The position numbers and the translations under genes were made by a program. Positions 22,728 to 34,600 of a stretch of DNA of 64,000 bases are shown in pieces (the stretch's first letter is position 1; every line of letters begins with the position of its first letter). Source of the stretch: Annulohypoxylon bovei var. microspora (Eukaryota > Ascomycota > Sordariomycetes > Xylariales > Hypoxylaceae); contig MU405304.1 of the NCBI GenBank assembly GCA_022836615.1, positions 1 to 64,000 of the forward strand. Direction: 5' to 3'. The notes beneath the pieces were generated by a model. That model did no database searches and was not told the origin of the DNA. It worked only from the letters and a program-made list of their open reading frames with translations.

Positions 22728-23883
22728 GTAATTATGTAACGGTTGGTTACATAGGTAGTTACCTATATCCTTGCTATCGAAACTTTATGTGGTTAAAAAA
22801 AAAAAGATACTAAATATTCAATAATACTTCGTTCTCTAATATTCCTCATGGTCCATTCTTAATTCAGCTTATAATATGCTCGACTTCTCATCTCTTATAA
22901 TCACAAGACCTTGTGGGCAACTAGGAGTACTAAACTCGGAAAGTGTATTATTTTTCTTACCTCCCTAGTTGTTAACGGACTAGAGTCGTTGGATTGGAAG
23001 ATGGGGAATATACGATGTTCTTATTCCGGCCTTATGAACTTTTGTAATAATAGGGGCGAAATTCCGGATAAGAATGTTTACCTTGTATCCTTTACTTCCA
23101 ATGACATTTATACTCATTTTATCTACCTAGGTATGTACATAGGTATTTATAAACCTTTATCATTGAATACCTATTAAATGGCCATTAATATAGAAGACCT
23201 TTTTGCTTGAAGTCACGGCATGCTAAATCTTAAACACATACGAGCCATACCAATGGAAAGCAACAATCTAGACGGCCTCTTCAACGCCATTAACAATTGA
23301 TTTCTCATGAATTTTACAAGGGACATAGTTCTTGATTCCCGAGTAATATCTTAATCTACCTATCCATGTATTTAAAAATCCATCTAGTCCCGTGGAATAG
23401 GCTTGTCTTGTGTAAATATCGGTTAGCTTTAAGGCAGGCATATAGGGCGCTTACAGTTGCTGATGCATCAGCATGTTGTTAAAATTGGAGGCTATGTTAG
23501 GTCGCAAGTATGCGGATATTCCGTAGTGTCTTGGCGGTTTGATATCAGTGATATTTATAGGGTGGATACTCAGCATAGTATCCATAGGTGTGGTTCTGAA
23601 ATAATAGTCACCGCTGAAACTGGTCTAGAACATTCTTACATAATACCGTCCTTGACATACTATTTTGGCACAAGTCTTTCTACGTGTATTGAAGAATCTA
23701 ATAACGGGTTAAGCTTTCATTCAAGCGGAACTACCTACTAGAAACTAACGATTATCTTCGTGGTATTGTCAGATATAAGATAAGATTATGATTTCATAAT
23801 AATACCTTCCTTTTGGTCTAGTGGTTTATCCGACAGGTATTAAGAAATTGTGGGGCGCACTTGTTGAGCTTGATTCGTTTAAC
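22728..23883. other. Intergenic, AT-rich
   Basis: No gene supported; short frames at 22911 and 23457 have no recognisable features. One TACCTAGGTA palindrome (23124). Confidence 0.45.
23812..23883 (+). other. tRNA-like promoter boxes, possible SINE or tRNA relic
   Basis: TGGTCTAGTGG at 23814-23824 fits the box A of RNA polymerase III promoters as in tRNA-Glu/Asp, and GCTTGATTC at 23868-23876 resembles box B, with normal spacing. No acceptor stem or anticodon arm forms. A hAT-like element has inserted right after it. Confidence 0.25.
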
Positions 23884-24624
23884 CAGTAAGTCTAATTGAA
23901 CAGCCCAGTTTTTCCCTTAGAAACAGCCCATCCACTTTTTTAACGTATCTAATGATTCTATTGGTTATCACCTACATTGCATTAACGGTACTTTGTCACT
24001 CATACAAACCTCCATACAAATACATGTACCTTTCGTGCTAATTCAATCAAACTTTATTTTTACGTACGATTTTAATAATATTATATTAAGAATTAATATC
24101 TAATTGGATGCACTATATTCATTTGAAAGCGCTTAAAATAAACTATTTAATATATTTAATATTAATATTTAAAGTTGCGATTTAAAGATGTTACGTAGAT
24201 TCAAAAATACACAGGTAGGTTGGTATAAAAGGGGGGGTAGAGGGGTAATGTGTTAAACTAGGGGGTATCACGTGACTACCTTCATCCCAACACACCTTAG
24301 ATATACCGACGTTTTCACCCTTTTTACATCTTTAAAATACCACTTCAAATATTGAAATTATATTCATTAGATAGCCCTTTCAAAACGCTTTTAAATTAAT
24401 GTCGTATGTCCCATTGCATACCTGATGCGATGCCCAGGGGTATAGAATTTACAAGTTCAATTGAAGGAATGCGAACAGTACATACATTTATATGACAGTT
24501 TGTATGCGAAAGAAGGTACCTTTGGTTGCATGCAGTTTTAGTCGGTAACAGCCAATAAGATGTCTTAAAAAAGTGGATGGGCTGTTTCTAAGGGAAAAAC
24601 TGGGCTGTGTAATTAGACTTACTG
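23884..24624. mobile_element. Non-autonomous hAT-like TIR element, 741 bp
   Basis: The ends begin CAGTAAGTCTAATT and are inverted copies over about 60 bp (three mismatches near position 15), including CAGCCCAGTTTTTCCC. An 8-bp duplication CGTTTAAC flanks it (23876-23883 and 24625-24632). The interior is AT-rich without a coding frame. The surrounding DNA is not recognisably a gene. Confidence 0.88.
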
Positions 24625-24960
24625 CGTTTAACCACATACTAGCTAAAGCTTGGCAACCCATAAGTACCACCTAGGGAAGCTGAAGCTGAGCTCAGCAACG
24701 TATACGATGTTAGAAATTAGACTTCATCGACCAAATTAGGAAACTCAGTATGGAGATAAATCTACGTTGGTCGAACGGTGATATCTTCACCCTTGCGATA
24801 TGCCTATTATAAGAAGGCCGTCGCCGGCCTGGTTAATCTACACTTTCCACTTCATCATCGCAACAGCCTTCAAACTAATCTTGGGATATCAATTCTTCCT
24901 GACTCTCTTTCTACTCATTCCATAGTCATTTCGCATTTCCGAATCTTTCCGAGCTTCAAA

Positions 24961-25971
24961 ATGAAGTTCTCTTCTATCTTCAGCGCCTCTGCCCTCTTCG
25001 GGTCTACTCTCGCAACCACCAAGATCCCTGGATCTTGGTTCCATGACGGTATGCTCAAAATATTTGTTATTCCGCTGAAGAAGCTAATTCTCGATAGACG
25101 ATGGATTCGGCAAAGGTCACAAAGCGGCAATGGCGGCCGTTCCCATGTTCCACTTCGGCCGCCCTCACGGTTCCAAGCCGTGTTATCCCGAGTCTGCGCA
25201 GATTAACGGTAAACAAGCCGATGGCAATGACCCGGACGCCGGTAACTGGGCAAACCTGAACCGTGGATGTGCCGATCCAGGCGCGTGGTTGAGCCCAAAG
25301 AAGGGAGGCCCGCTTCAAGGAAACCCCTTCCCAGTTTACTATAGCATCAACCAGTGCAAGGATCATGAATTCCGCGTGTCCTACAGCATCTACTTCAAGC
25401 ATGATTCTGGACATAAGAGTGACTGGGAAGGTGTTACTGTAGTCTGGAAGGGCGACGGCAACAACAACTGGGAGAGGACTCACCTCATGTTTGGCCAGCA
25501 CGGCGGATACGATGTTAAGAAATGGAGTGACATCCAGAACACTTTCAACGGGTGAGTTGACTATTACCAAGTCTATACCCCCCCTTCTCTAACTAATTGT
25601 TAGTAAATCCGATCAATCGAGCAACGGTGCCCAGAGGAAAGACTTCGCCAAGGTTTACGTTGGCGCATTTTACCACGCCATCTTCAACACTCGCAAGACT
25701 TCGATCGACACTGCCGATCCTGGCGACAAGCAAGCCGAGTTCCGCTCTAACGATTGGTTTGTCTGGCCCTGGGACTCGCTCGTCCAGCCTGGCAGCCTTA
25801 TCAACCGTAAGTCTATCCATTCCGGCGTTCCGGAGAGTTTTTCTCTTAGAAATGACATATGCTAATACCGTCATAGCCAACTGGGTCTGGGGAGAGGCGG
25901 ACACGAACCCCCCTACTCTTAGCAACCCGAGCAAGGGTGCTTACATCTGCAACCACAATTCGGATATTTAA
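24961..25971 (+). CDS. Secreted NPP1-domain (necrosis- and ethylene-inducing-like) protein
   Basis: Exons 24961..25048, 25098..25551, 25604..25806 and 25877..25971 encode 279 aa. A signal peptide (about residues 1-18) directs secretion. The body fits the NPP1/NLP fold, with a Y-x-I-Y-F strand leading to a heptapeptide-like G-H-x-x-D-W-E motif; in canonical family members this motif helps bind calcium and is needed for activity. Here the third and fourth residues are Lys-Ser in place of the common Arg-His, so plant-lysing activity cannot be assumed; many NLPs are non-cytolytic. Introns are 49, 52 and 70 nt. The gene appears intact. Confidence 0.75.
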
Positions 25972-26396
25972 TCGTGTGACAAGGTCCTTGAATAGTATGG
26001 CTGCGAAACCCAGGCACCTAACCTGATGGGACGGACCTATGTTTACCTAGTAGAAAGAGCCATGGACAGGAGGGGTGTGCATTCTTCTCTTCCAATTCCT
26101 TAGTTTTCTTCTTTTTAGATAACCTAAATTTCTTCGTATATAGATTATAGATGATAGAGTATATATAAAACATATTTGATTAGTTCATTGTCAGTTCAGC
26201 GAATTTCTTAGAGTTTGTAAAGGGGTTCTCTCTAATACTGGGGTTGAGGTTAGGGCTTATTCACCAACTGGACCCTAACCCTAACCCTGACACAGTTTGA
26301 GAGGTGATAACCATATTTGATCTTACCGATCAAACACACTTTGCCGTATGCTTTATAACCTTTTAATATTAAGATATCATCCCAAGTCCTAAGGTC
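25972..26396. other. Convergent intergenic region with telomere-like tract
   Basis: CCCTAACCCTAACCCTGA at 26273-26290 holds three CCCTAA-type units. Otherwise 3' UTR-like sequence. Confidence 0.5.
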
Positions 26397-28894
26397 TTAA
26401 CCGAACCTTATTTGAAGCTCATCCAAGCCAATCCCATTATGTTCCTTGTTCATATGCGTATAGCAAGGGGTGGATGATTCAAAAGTCTTCAAGCAGACCC
26501 AACAGATGTGCGCGCCACACCGACAAGTCATATGATTGCATCCCTCAATCTTCTCAAGTGGGGTCTTACACTTAGGGCAGTCCTTGATACCGATGTCTTT
26601 CTTAAGCTTCTCCAAAGCCGCATATCCTCCGGTAGAGAAATCCTTGTAATCCGCGCATGTCATGGCTCCATGTTGAGCGTGACATGCTGTACAGACTAGT
26701 ACAAGGCAGTGAGGGCAAGTTCGCATTTTGGAAGCGGCACTGATGCGATAGAAGTATCCACAGTCCACCGATGGACAGTATCTGAGAGATTCCGGATGTA
26801 GTCGAACGTACGAAGCGAAGGATTGCTCTAGTAGCTCTTCGAACGCAGTCGATGAGAGATGCTCCTGCAATTCTGGAAGGCCTAGTATCTTCGAACAGTG
26901 TCCGGCTTCTCCAACGCAGCATATTTGAGCAGCTGTGTCCTTCGTGGTAGAAGACATGCACAAGTTTTCGAAACAGTCCAGGCAGTAGATGTGACCGCAT
27001 TGAGTTTGAATGGGGTTCTCGGCCTGGCCCCAGCATACAGAACAATCCTGTTTGTTCGGGTCGCTTTTCCTCTTCTGCGTCGCTTGTCTACTATTCAGAA
27101 TGCAAATTGCTGCATCGTAGTCCCCGACTGTGCCAACAATGACTACGCGCTTAGGAGTTGATGTGATATCGAAGTTGGCTTTCCCGGGACCAATTTCATT
27201 TTCGATGTCTGCCAGGCCTCCCCGAAGCACCCAAGCAAATCCAAGGGCATCGAGGTCGATATTGAAATGCTCTGACTGCTCGTCTCTCAACAGGCTAGCG
27301 ACCTCAGCTTGGCCTTTTTCGCATTTAATTCGTGATCCGTACAGTCGAAGCTGAGACTTGACTTTGTTTCGAACAATGACCACTCCAATTTGCTGTTCTA
27401 GTAGCTTCAGTCGCTTGAAAAGGGGCCCGTCCCCACGTAGAGCTGGATGCCAAAGTACGGAAGAGCCTTCTTTGGCTATCATCCCGGATAGAATATTGGT
27501 GATGGTGTTTTTCGCTTCAGCGACCTCTTTGGCAGCCTCCCCTTCAATTTTCAACACACGATACCACTTAGGTGGATCTGAGTTTTCATAGGCCGTGAAA
27601 TGTAGGTGAGAAGCCTTCCAATCTTTGAGATTCGCTTTCAGCTGGGATTGAACAGCCATATAGATGCTCTGAGAGACTTTGAACTTTGCTGCATGAACTA
27701 ACTGTACGGTAAGCTTAGCAGTCTTGTTGAAAGGTACGTCTGACTTGTCTAGAGTTCGTGCGGCTTGTCTGGCGTCGTCCTCGTTCTGAAATCGCCCGCT
27801 CGCTTTCATGCGTCTACCGGTGATATCTGGGGTAAACTCCCACCATTCAAGGGGGCCAATGGATGTGAATAGGGATTGGATTGTCACTGAGCATGTTTCC
27901 GAATCGGTATCGTATGTAGGTTTTCCAAGCTCGATATTACGCGGTTTATCTAATTGATGGCGAATAGACCCAGAGATGTCAGATTCTGTCGCAGAGGCTG
28001 GCACTTCGGTCAAGCACACAGTCCATGCCAGCCGATTTCGAAATCCAGCTCCACGGGTGATCGGTTTACTACACTGCACACTGGCGTTTGAGACCTTGTA
28101 CGTTCCATCTCCGAACTTCTTTCTGACCCGCTCAGCAATCTCGCTGCTACCAAAGTTGAGCCACACTGTTCTGTAGGGTCTATGCCAAGAGACATGCACC
28201 TTCTTACAATCCACACGGAGTGTATTGGAATCCGATAATATAGGCGTCTCTATCGGAGTAGCAATTGGTTGCGTGCCTTGGATTTGACGTGAAGTAGTAT
28301 GTGGGCCAAGTTCCCTACCAGCCAATTTAGCGAATTCGGGATCCTCTACTTTTACAAGGGCGCTTGAAAGGTCTCTTTGATAGGCGATCCGAACTTCAGT
28401 CTCGTTTGGTAAGACGAGGCCACGGGAACGAAGAAGAGCTAGTACAGACACTTGCGTGCTATCATGAGGAAGCTGGCTGATTTGAATAGCAGAGAAGTCA
28501 GTTGACAAAGACACTTTCTTAACAACGGCGCCAGCCTCAAAGTGAATCAAGCCGCCTTTCATAGTCCGAGTAGTCTCTTCCCGCGCAAGGGACTCATAGA
28601 TCTATGATAATCGTCAGTTGTGAACTATAGTTACCTAGGTATTTTAGTACTTTATCATACATCAGGTGTATTTTGAGTTGGCGTCTGTGGTTCAGAACTA
28701 TTTTCATGCAAATAGGGGCAATAATTTCCCTTTCGACACTGTCCGCGGAGGAAGTACCGGCATACTATCTTAGACCGCATATCATTAGATGTCGCTGGCG
28801 GTCGGCTCGGATCTTGCGGCCTAAGTGGGAGTCGCCCATGATGAATGCGATCCTGTTTTTCGCCTGGCCTAAAACTGAAAGCCTCTGGATTCAT
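26397..28894 (-). CDS. RBR-type E3 ubiquitin ligase with N-terminal CCCH zinc finger
   Basis: Two exons, 28894..28661 and 28601..26397, give 812 aa. A CCCH finger (C-R-Y-F-L-R-G-Q-C-R-K-G-N-Y-C-P-Y-L-H, about residues 45-63) suggests RNA binding. A 500-residue middle region of repeated alpha/beta units follows. The C-terminus is RING1 (from C598), an IBR, and a RING2 with C-P-K-C and E-G-C-N-H-M-T-C; the Cys at about 766 matches the catalytic cysteine that accepts ubiquitin from E2 in RBR ligases. The 59-nt intron carries a TACCTAGGTA palindrome. Fungal relatives with CCCH plus RBR are known; target unknown. Confidence 0.88.
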
Positions 28895-29647
28895 CCTTGG
28901 ATTTGTTGCAGCTCAGAAGAGCTGTGAGATGTTCATCTAGGGCGTTGCCAGATAAATTCAGGGGGCACAAGTAGTAGTAGAGGTTGTTGAATCTAGCTAA
29001 GAAAGGATTCTAAATTTTTAGCATAGATCGAGCCTAAAAGATGATTAGGCATCAAAGACTCACCAATTATCAGCAGGTGGCGGCTACATTGCTGGTGTCA
29101 CACAACAGTTGGAGCCAGCCGGTCGCACGCAAGTAGAAACAAGCCTTCACCAAGTATCTAGCACTTAAGGATAGGATTAGAATCCATACCTACTAAACGT
29201 TTGCATGGAGTAGGAGAGGGAAAAATCAAATTGAAATATGGGATTGAGCCTTTCAGAAGATTGTTTCGGTAAGAAAGGAAGCTAGACGAGGGATGGATAC
29301 AGCGGCTAAGAATGTCAGACGTCAAAATAAAGATTAGCGACCTAGTAGAAACCGAAATTGGTTAGAAAAGGACGTTGAAATGTTCGTAAAATGCGTTGGA
29401 AGAAAAGAATAAGGACTTTCAAAGGGTGCTGTAGAAAAAGGAGTTGAAGTTTAAATTCCATTATAGCAATTCTATTCATAACTGTAATGCTTACATAATA
29501 ATATTTATTTAAAAGGTAAATTCTCATTTTGACGGTTAAGTGAATGTGGCTTGTGCTTAGCTCATTTAGGTAACCTCATTTTCGTCACCTCATCTGCGGA
29601 TGTTTCGTTTCTCATCGTAAACATGTTAACCACTTAAGAACCCAACA
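28895..29647. other. Divergent intergenic region
   Basis: Between the RBR ligase and the prenylcysteine oxidase gene; presumed promoters. No other content recognised. Confidence 0.45.
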
Positions 29648-31586
29648 ATGCAGTTAATACGCTTATCTCAGTTGGCATGTTTCCTGCTGCCGTTCGTGGC
29701 AGCTAACAATGATAATTCTCCTTCGCGTCGAGATGTGAAGCAGGTTGCGATTATTGGTTAGTAATATCCTTCGTTTAGAAGCTCGTCTTGGCTTCTATGC
29801 CTTAAAAACAAGCTGCACGACACTCTCACCATTGATGATTTGAACATGACATACAAAGCCAGCTTTGACCTCTTTTTTATGTTATTCATGTCTCATAAAA
29901 TCACCTATTAAATATGCAATTACGTATACTAATTAGATGAACAGGTGCCGGAGCCGCCGGTTCGTCGACGGCTTACCATCTACGCAAGTATGCCAAGGAA
30001 GAAGGCATCGACGTAAACATCACCATCTTTGAGAAGACTAGTCACATTGGCGGTCGAACTCTCACGGTGAACGTTTATGATGACCCTGTCAGTCCTGTCG
30101 AGTTGGGTGCCTCCATATTCGTCGAGGTCAACCACATTCTTTACAATGCTAGCAAGGAGTTCAACCTACTCCTTAAGAACCCAGGCACCGACGAGGATGG
30201 GCTACTTGGTGTCTGGGATGGCAAGAGTTTTGTCTACACACAAGACTCCGAATCCTGGGGATGGTGGAATCTCGCTAAGCTATTCTGGAAGTATGGCACA
30301 GCACCTTACTACACTCACCGCCTTGTCCAAGAGACCGTCGCGACTTTCTTGAAGCTGTATCAGGCACCGTATTTCCCATTTAGATCACTATCAACTAGAG
30401 CCTATGAGCTTGGCCTTGTGAAAACAACAGGATCAACAGGAGAACAATTCTTAGAGGAAAATCAACTCAACGGACCCTTCGCCCATGACATTGTCCAGGC
30501 AAGTACTCGGGTCAATTATGCCTCGAACCTGGCATATATACACGGCTTGGGCACAATGGTTAGTTCTCATTATAATGCTGAATTGGACCAAGTTACACTA
30601 ACATCTGAACTTAGGTCGCTATGGCTCCCGAGGGAGCAGTGGCGGTGGCTGGTGGTAATTGGCAGATATTCTCTCGCATGGTCGCGGACTCCAAGGCTTA
30701 TATCTCGTTGAACTCCACTGTGTCCTCGATTTCCAAGGAAGAAAACAGCGATGGAAATAAATACAGAATCAAGACCCTGACAACTGGTGCTGCCAATGCC
30801 GAAGCAGAGACCGATCCCATGGCCTTCGACGATGTCGTTATCGCAACGCCATACCAATTCAGCGGGATTAGTCACGACGACAACATCATTCCTCACCCCG
30901 TAGACTCGATCCCGTACGTCACGTTGCACGTGACACTCTTCGCGTCCCCTTTCCGCTTCAGCCCAGAGTTCTTCAATCTAGAGCCCGCATCTAAGGTACC
31001 CATCTCCGTACTTACAACTCTAGGCCAGGATGACGAGGCCAAACCGGGACCGGAAGGTGCTGGAAGTGCGGGATTCTTCTCCGCGACTCTTGTGAAAGTT
31101 GTGACAAACCCAAAGACACGAAACACGGAGTACGTGTACAAGATTTTCTCTCCCGACAAGGTGACACCCGAATTTTTGTCTCGACTACTAGGTGTCCAGG
31201 TACCGGAGACATTTACACGATCCTCTTCCCCCTCTAACACGGACGATATTGAGGGACAGACCGTCGTCGATCCTATCTCATGGTACCACCCCACGGTCTT
31301 CCATCCTTACCCGCAGAAGTTTCCTCGTGTCACGTTTCAGGACCCCATCCTCGGCGACGGGCTGTACTACACGTCGGGCATAGAAAGCTTCATCTCCACG
31401 ATGGAAACGAGCGCCCTCATGGGCATGAACGTCGCGCGACTAATTGCGGATTACTACTTGGAAGCGTCGCAAGAGTTGCGCATGGATGATGTCGAGCAAG
31501 AGCAATCTCAGCACGTCCTAACACGGTCTGAGGAGGAAACCGAGGCAGATCGAATCCGTAAGGCCTATGAATCGGAAGAACTCTAG
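29648..31586 (+). CDS. Prenylcysteine oxidase (prenylcysteine lyase) family
   Basis: Exons 29648..29756, 29945..30558 and 30615..31586 give 564 aa. It should be an FAD thioether oxidase that cleaves farnesyl- or geranylgeranyl-cysteine left after breakdown of prenylated proteins. A signal peptide (about residues 1-20) sends it to the secretory or lysosome-like path. The FAD-binding motif I-G-A-G-A-A-G-S-S spans the first splice joint, and I-F-E-K and G-G-R-T follow as expected. The core P-V-E-L-G-A-S-I-F and a late D-G-L-Y-Y-T-S-G segment fit the family. The first intron is long for this window (188 nt). Confidence 0.88.
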
Positions 31587-31673
31587 CACATTCTTCTCAT
31601 CGGGATTCTTCTCAACTTGGACAGGATATGTAGATGGATAAATGGTCGTTTGTAAAGCATGCCTCTGCCTAGA

Positions 31674-34600
31674 TTACATGTTCCCCGATTCAATGTCATT
31701 CTTTTCACCCTGTGCCCCACTCCTAAACCTCCGTAATTGCGAGATGGATAACAAATCGCGTCCATTTCTGGCCGATGTCGAACCGCTATTAGCGTGACCG
31801 TTCTCCGCGTGAATTGAGGGATCGTCCTCGGCCAAGTACTGATTGAGGCTATTCTTGCTCTTGTTGTTGTCGCATCTTTTAGCCTTCTCCTCTTCCCGTG
31901 TCCGTCTCTTCCGCCTGCGCTCCAGGTTGGCTATCCTCGCGTTCTTCTTGAGTCTCTCGGAGTATTCATTCGCTTCATTGTGGAGACGCTTGCTCGGCCA
32001 GTCGATGTCGAGCCAGATGCTATATAGCCCGGTGCGGACCAGGAAGGAGGTCATGAGCCACTTGAAGATGTAAAATACACCTGCGCGGATCCAACTACCG
32101 AATGCAAGGAACAGGCTGATGAAGATGACTCCGGCGGAGATAGAGACTAAAAGTAAGGTTAAGTTAGTGATAGTGTACTACCATGAAGGTAAGGCGAGGC
32201 GGTTCCCTTACACATATACACGAATTCCAATTGTATTGACGTATCGTTGGTTATCGCACTATTGTTCATCCCAAAGATGCTTGACATGAACGAAAGAGGT
32301 AGCTAAAGGGTGTTAGCTTACGCAAGCCACTATGAGGTTACCTGTTTTACTTACGAAGACTATAGTGACAAGCGTAAACATCATGATCGAGCGACCTTGT
32401 TTAATTGTCTCCTCGGACTGTTTGACAGCCTGCCATGCCTGGACGACGCCAGCTTGCTGTTGTTTCAATCCCAACAAATCTTTGACCTGGACTTTTAGTT
32501 AGTTGCGACTTTCTTCAAAAGAGGTTTCTAAGGCAGGCTCTTACATCATCGGCAGTATTAGAAGCACTTTTGCGCAAGTCCTTGAGCTCTTCAATTCTCT
32601 CCTCCACATTCTCCAGTCGCTCATCAGCATTGATCTTGAACCAGTTGTAATCATCTCGCATCTTCTTCAGTTTAGGATCGTCACACTTCTTGTTATCAAT
32701 TGCCTCTCGAAGAGCAGCCAAGTCCGCTGGCTTATTCTTCGACTTGCCCCACAGGTATCTGCTGATCATCTTGCGTTTCTCGTTTTCGCCAAATTCCCCA
32801 AACGGGTCAAGTATGTTTTCCGCATTGGCGATGAATGCCGCGAGGGTCTTCTTGTGTATCTTCGTGATGTGTATCATGATGTCCAGCTCTTCTATAATGT
32901 CCTTTATCTCGCGCTCAAGCTGCCCCTCTGGATTAATATCGAGAAGTGGCACATGGAGCCCGGACGTATCGCCATTAGTGTTAGACCGGTAGATATCACT
33001 AGCATCATCGGTCCAGCGCCATAGTCTCTCGAAGGCAGCAGTTTGCTTCTGCATCTGTAGGGACATGTTAGTGTAACACTCGTTAGATTTCATTGGTAAT
33101 ACTCACAATGTTACCGATAGCTTTTGAAAACGCATCGAGGACTAGCGGTTGACGATCCCCCGTCTTGGTTCTGTCGAAGAACGTATTGGAGCACTCGTCA
33201 ATGATGACAAGGCCCAAGTCAAAAACAGTCCTGATTTGGTCGCCACTATTATCTTGAAGGTGAACCCTAATTGATTTATGGATAGCTGATGTGTCTTGCT
33301 TGTTAGCTCCATATCGCTTTGGGAAGCAGGTGATGATGGTCTTTGCATCAAGGATCCACATCCACAGTTGATCGACCATGACGACCCGAGATAGCTTCTT
33401 AATGTTCATCTTGCACTCGTCACATTGGCCTTTGATACCAAACCCTTCGTGATCCGCCCATTCCCGAGCTTTGTGATCGTATCTGTGGAAATCTTCCGGC
33501 TTTGTTGTTGTATGCCGATATACAACTTGGTCCCGGTCTCGGTGCCAAGTTGAGTTGAGAGTCCAATGGTAAGCCTGGTCGAGCGTTCGGCGAGGATGTA
33601 ATGGGGGGTCCGCGCAGAGATATTTGCGCAAGAGCTTCTTATCACGGTAGTTTGACATTCCTTCATAGAGCCTCGCAGCATCGAGAAGATACTGGCCCAG
33701 CGGGTTTCTCACTTGAACGCGACCATTGCCATCTACTGGAAGCCGACTCTGGATTACTTTCATCTCTTTCAGGAGACTGTTCATCGTTAATATCCTCGCC
33801 TTCGTCCTGCGGTGCTTCCCTAGCTCAGAAAATGCTGGGTAATTCTGGGCAAGAGCGGGTTGTTCCGTGCCTAAGCCAAACTTCTGCTTGAGTGTTTGTA
33901 TCATAGCTGCTAATGAATTAGCTAACAATCTCTGTATCAAATTTGATAGCAATTCACCTACTCTTAGATAATTTATTGCTCTGAGCCGCCTCGCCGACGG
34001 CCATTGATGATATCTCAGAACTATCACCCCCCTCTCTCTGCGGTTCCTTCTTTCTGTCTCCCGCATGCTTCGAAGAGCCTTTAGATTCTTCCATTATGTC
34101 GACAATTTCCATCGCAAACTGTTCGCTTCTTCTGGAGATATCCCAGTGGAGATATGGCATCTACGTTCGGGACTATGTTAGTTCAGAATAATCATGATCA
34201 TCAAGACCGGTGGAAACTTACAAAAAGGACCATGTTTCTTGGGAAATGATCAGTATTCTCCGGGTCTACAACATTGTAAGCTTAACTATGTATAACTAAT
34301 ATGAAGTATTCGAGAAGCAGTTTACCCGATGACACTGTTTCGCAGAGAGGCCTCAAGTGCCTCGCATGTGGTGGATTATGATGTTGACCTCCGTGCAACT
34401 GACTCCGCCAATATGGATCTCGAAGAACCATATAAGCTTTCGTCTTCTTCTTCCGGTTCAGTTCGCGGTGCGTCGCATGGTAGTTCGGCCTCTCTTCACC
34501 GAAGTATCTACTTACCGCTTCCTAATAGCAAACAGGTTAGTGTAAACCTCAACTTGACACCTAGGTACCTTCGCAGAATGCTCACCTCGGCCCACTAGAT

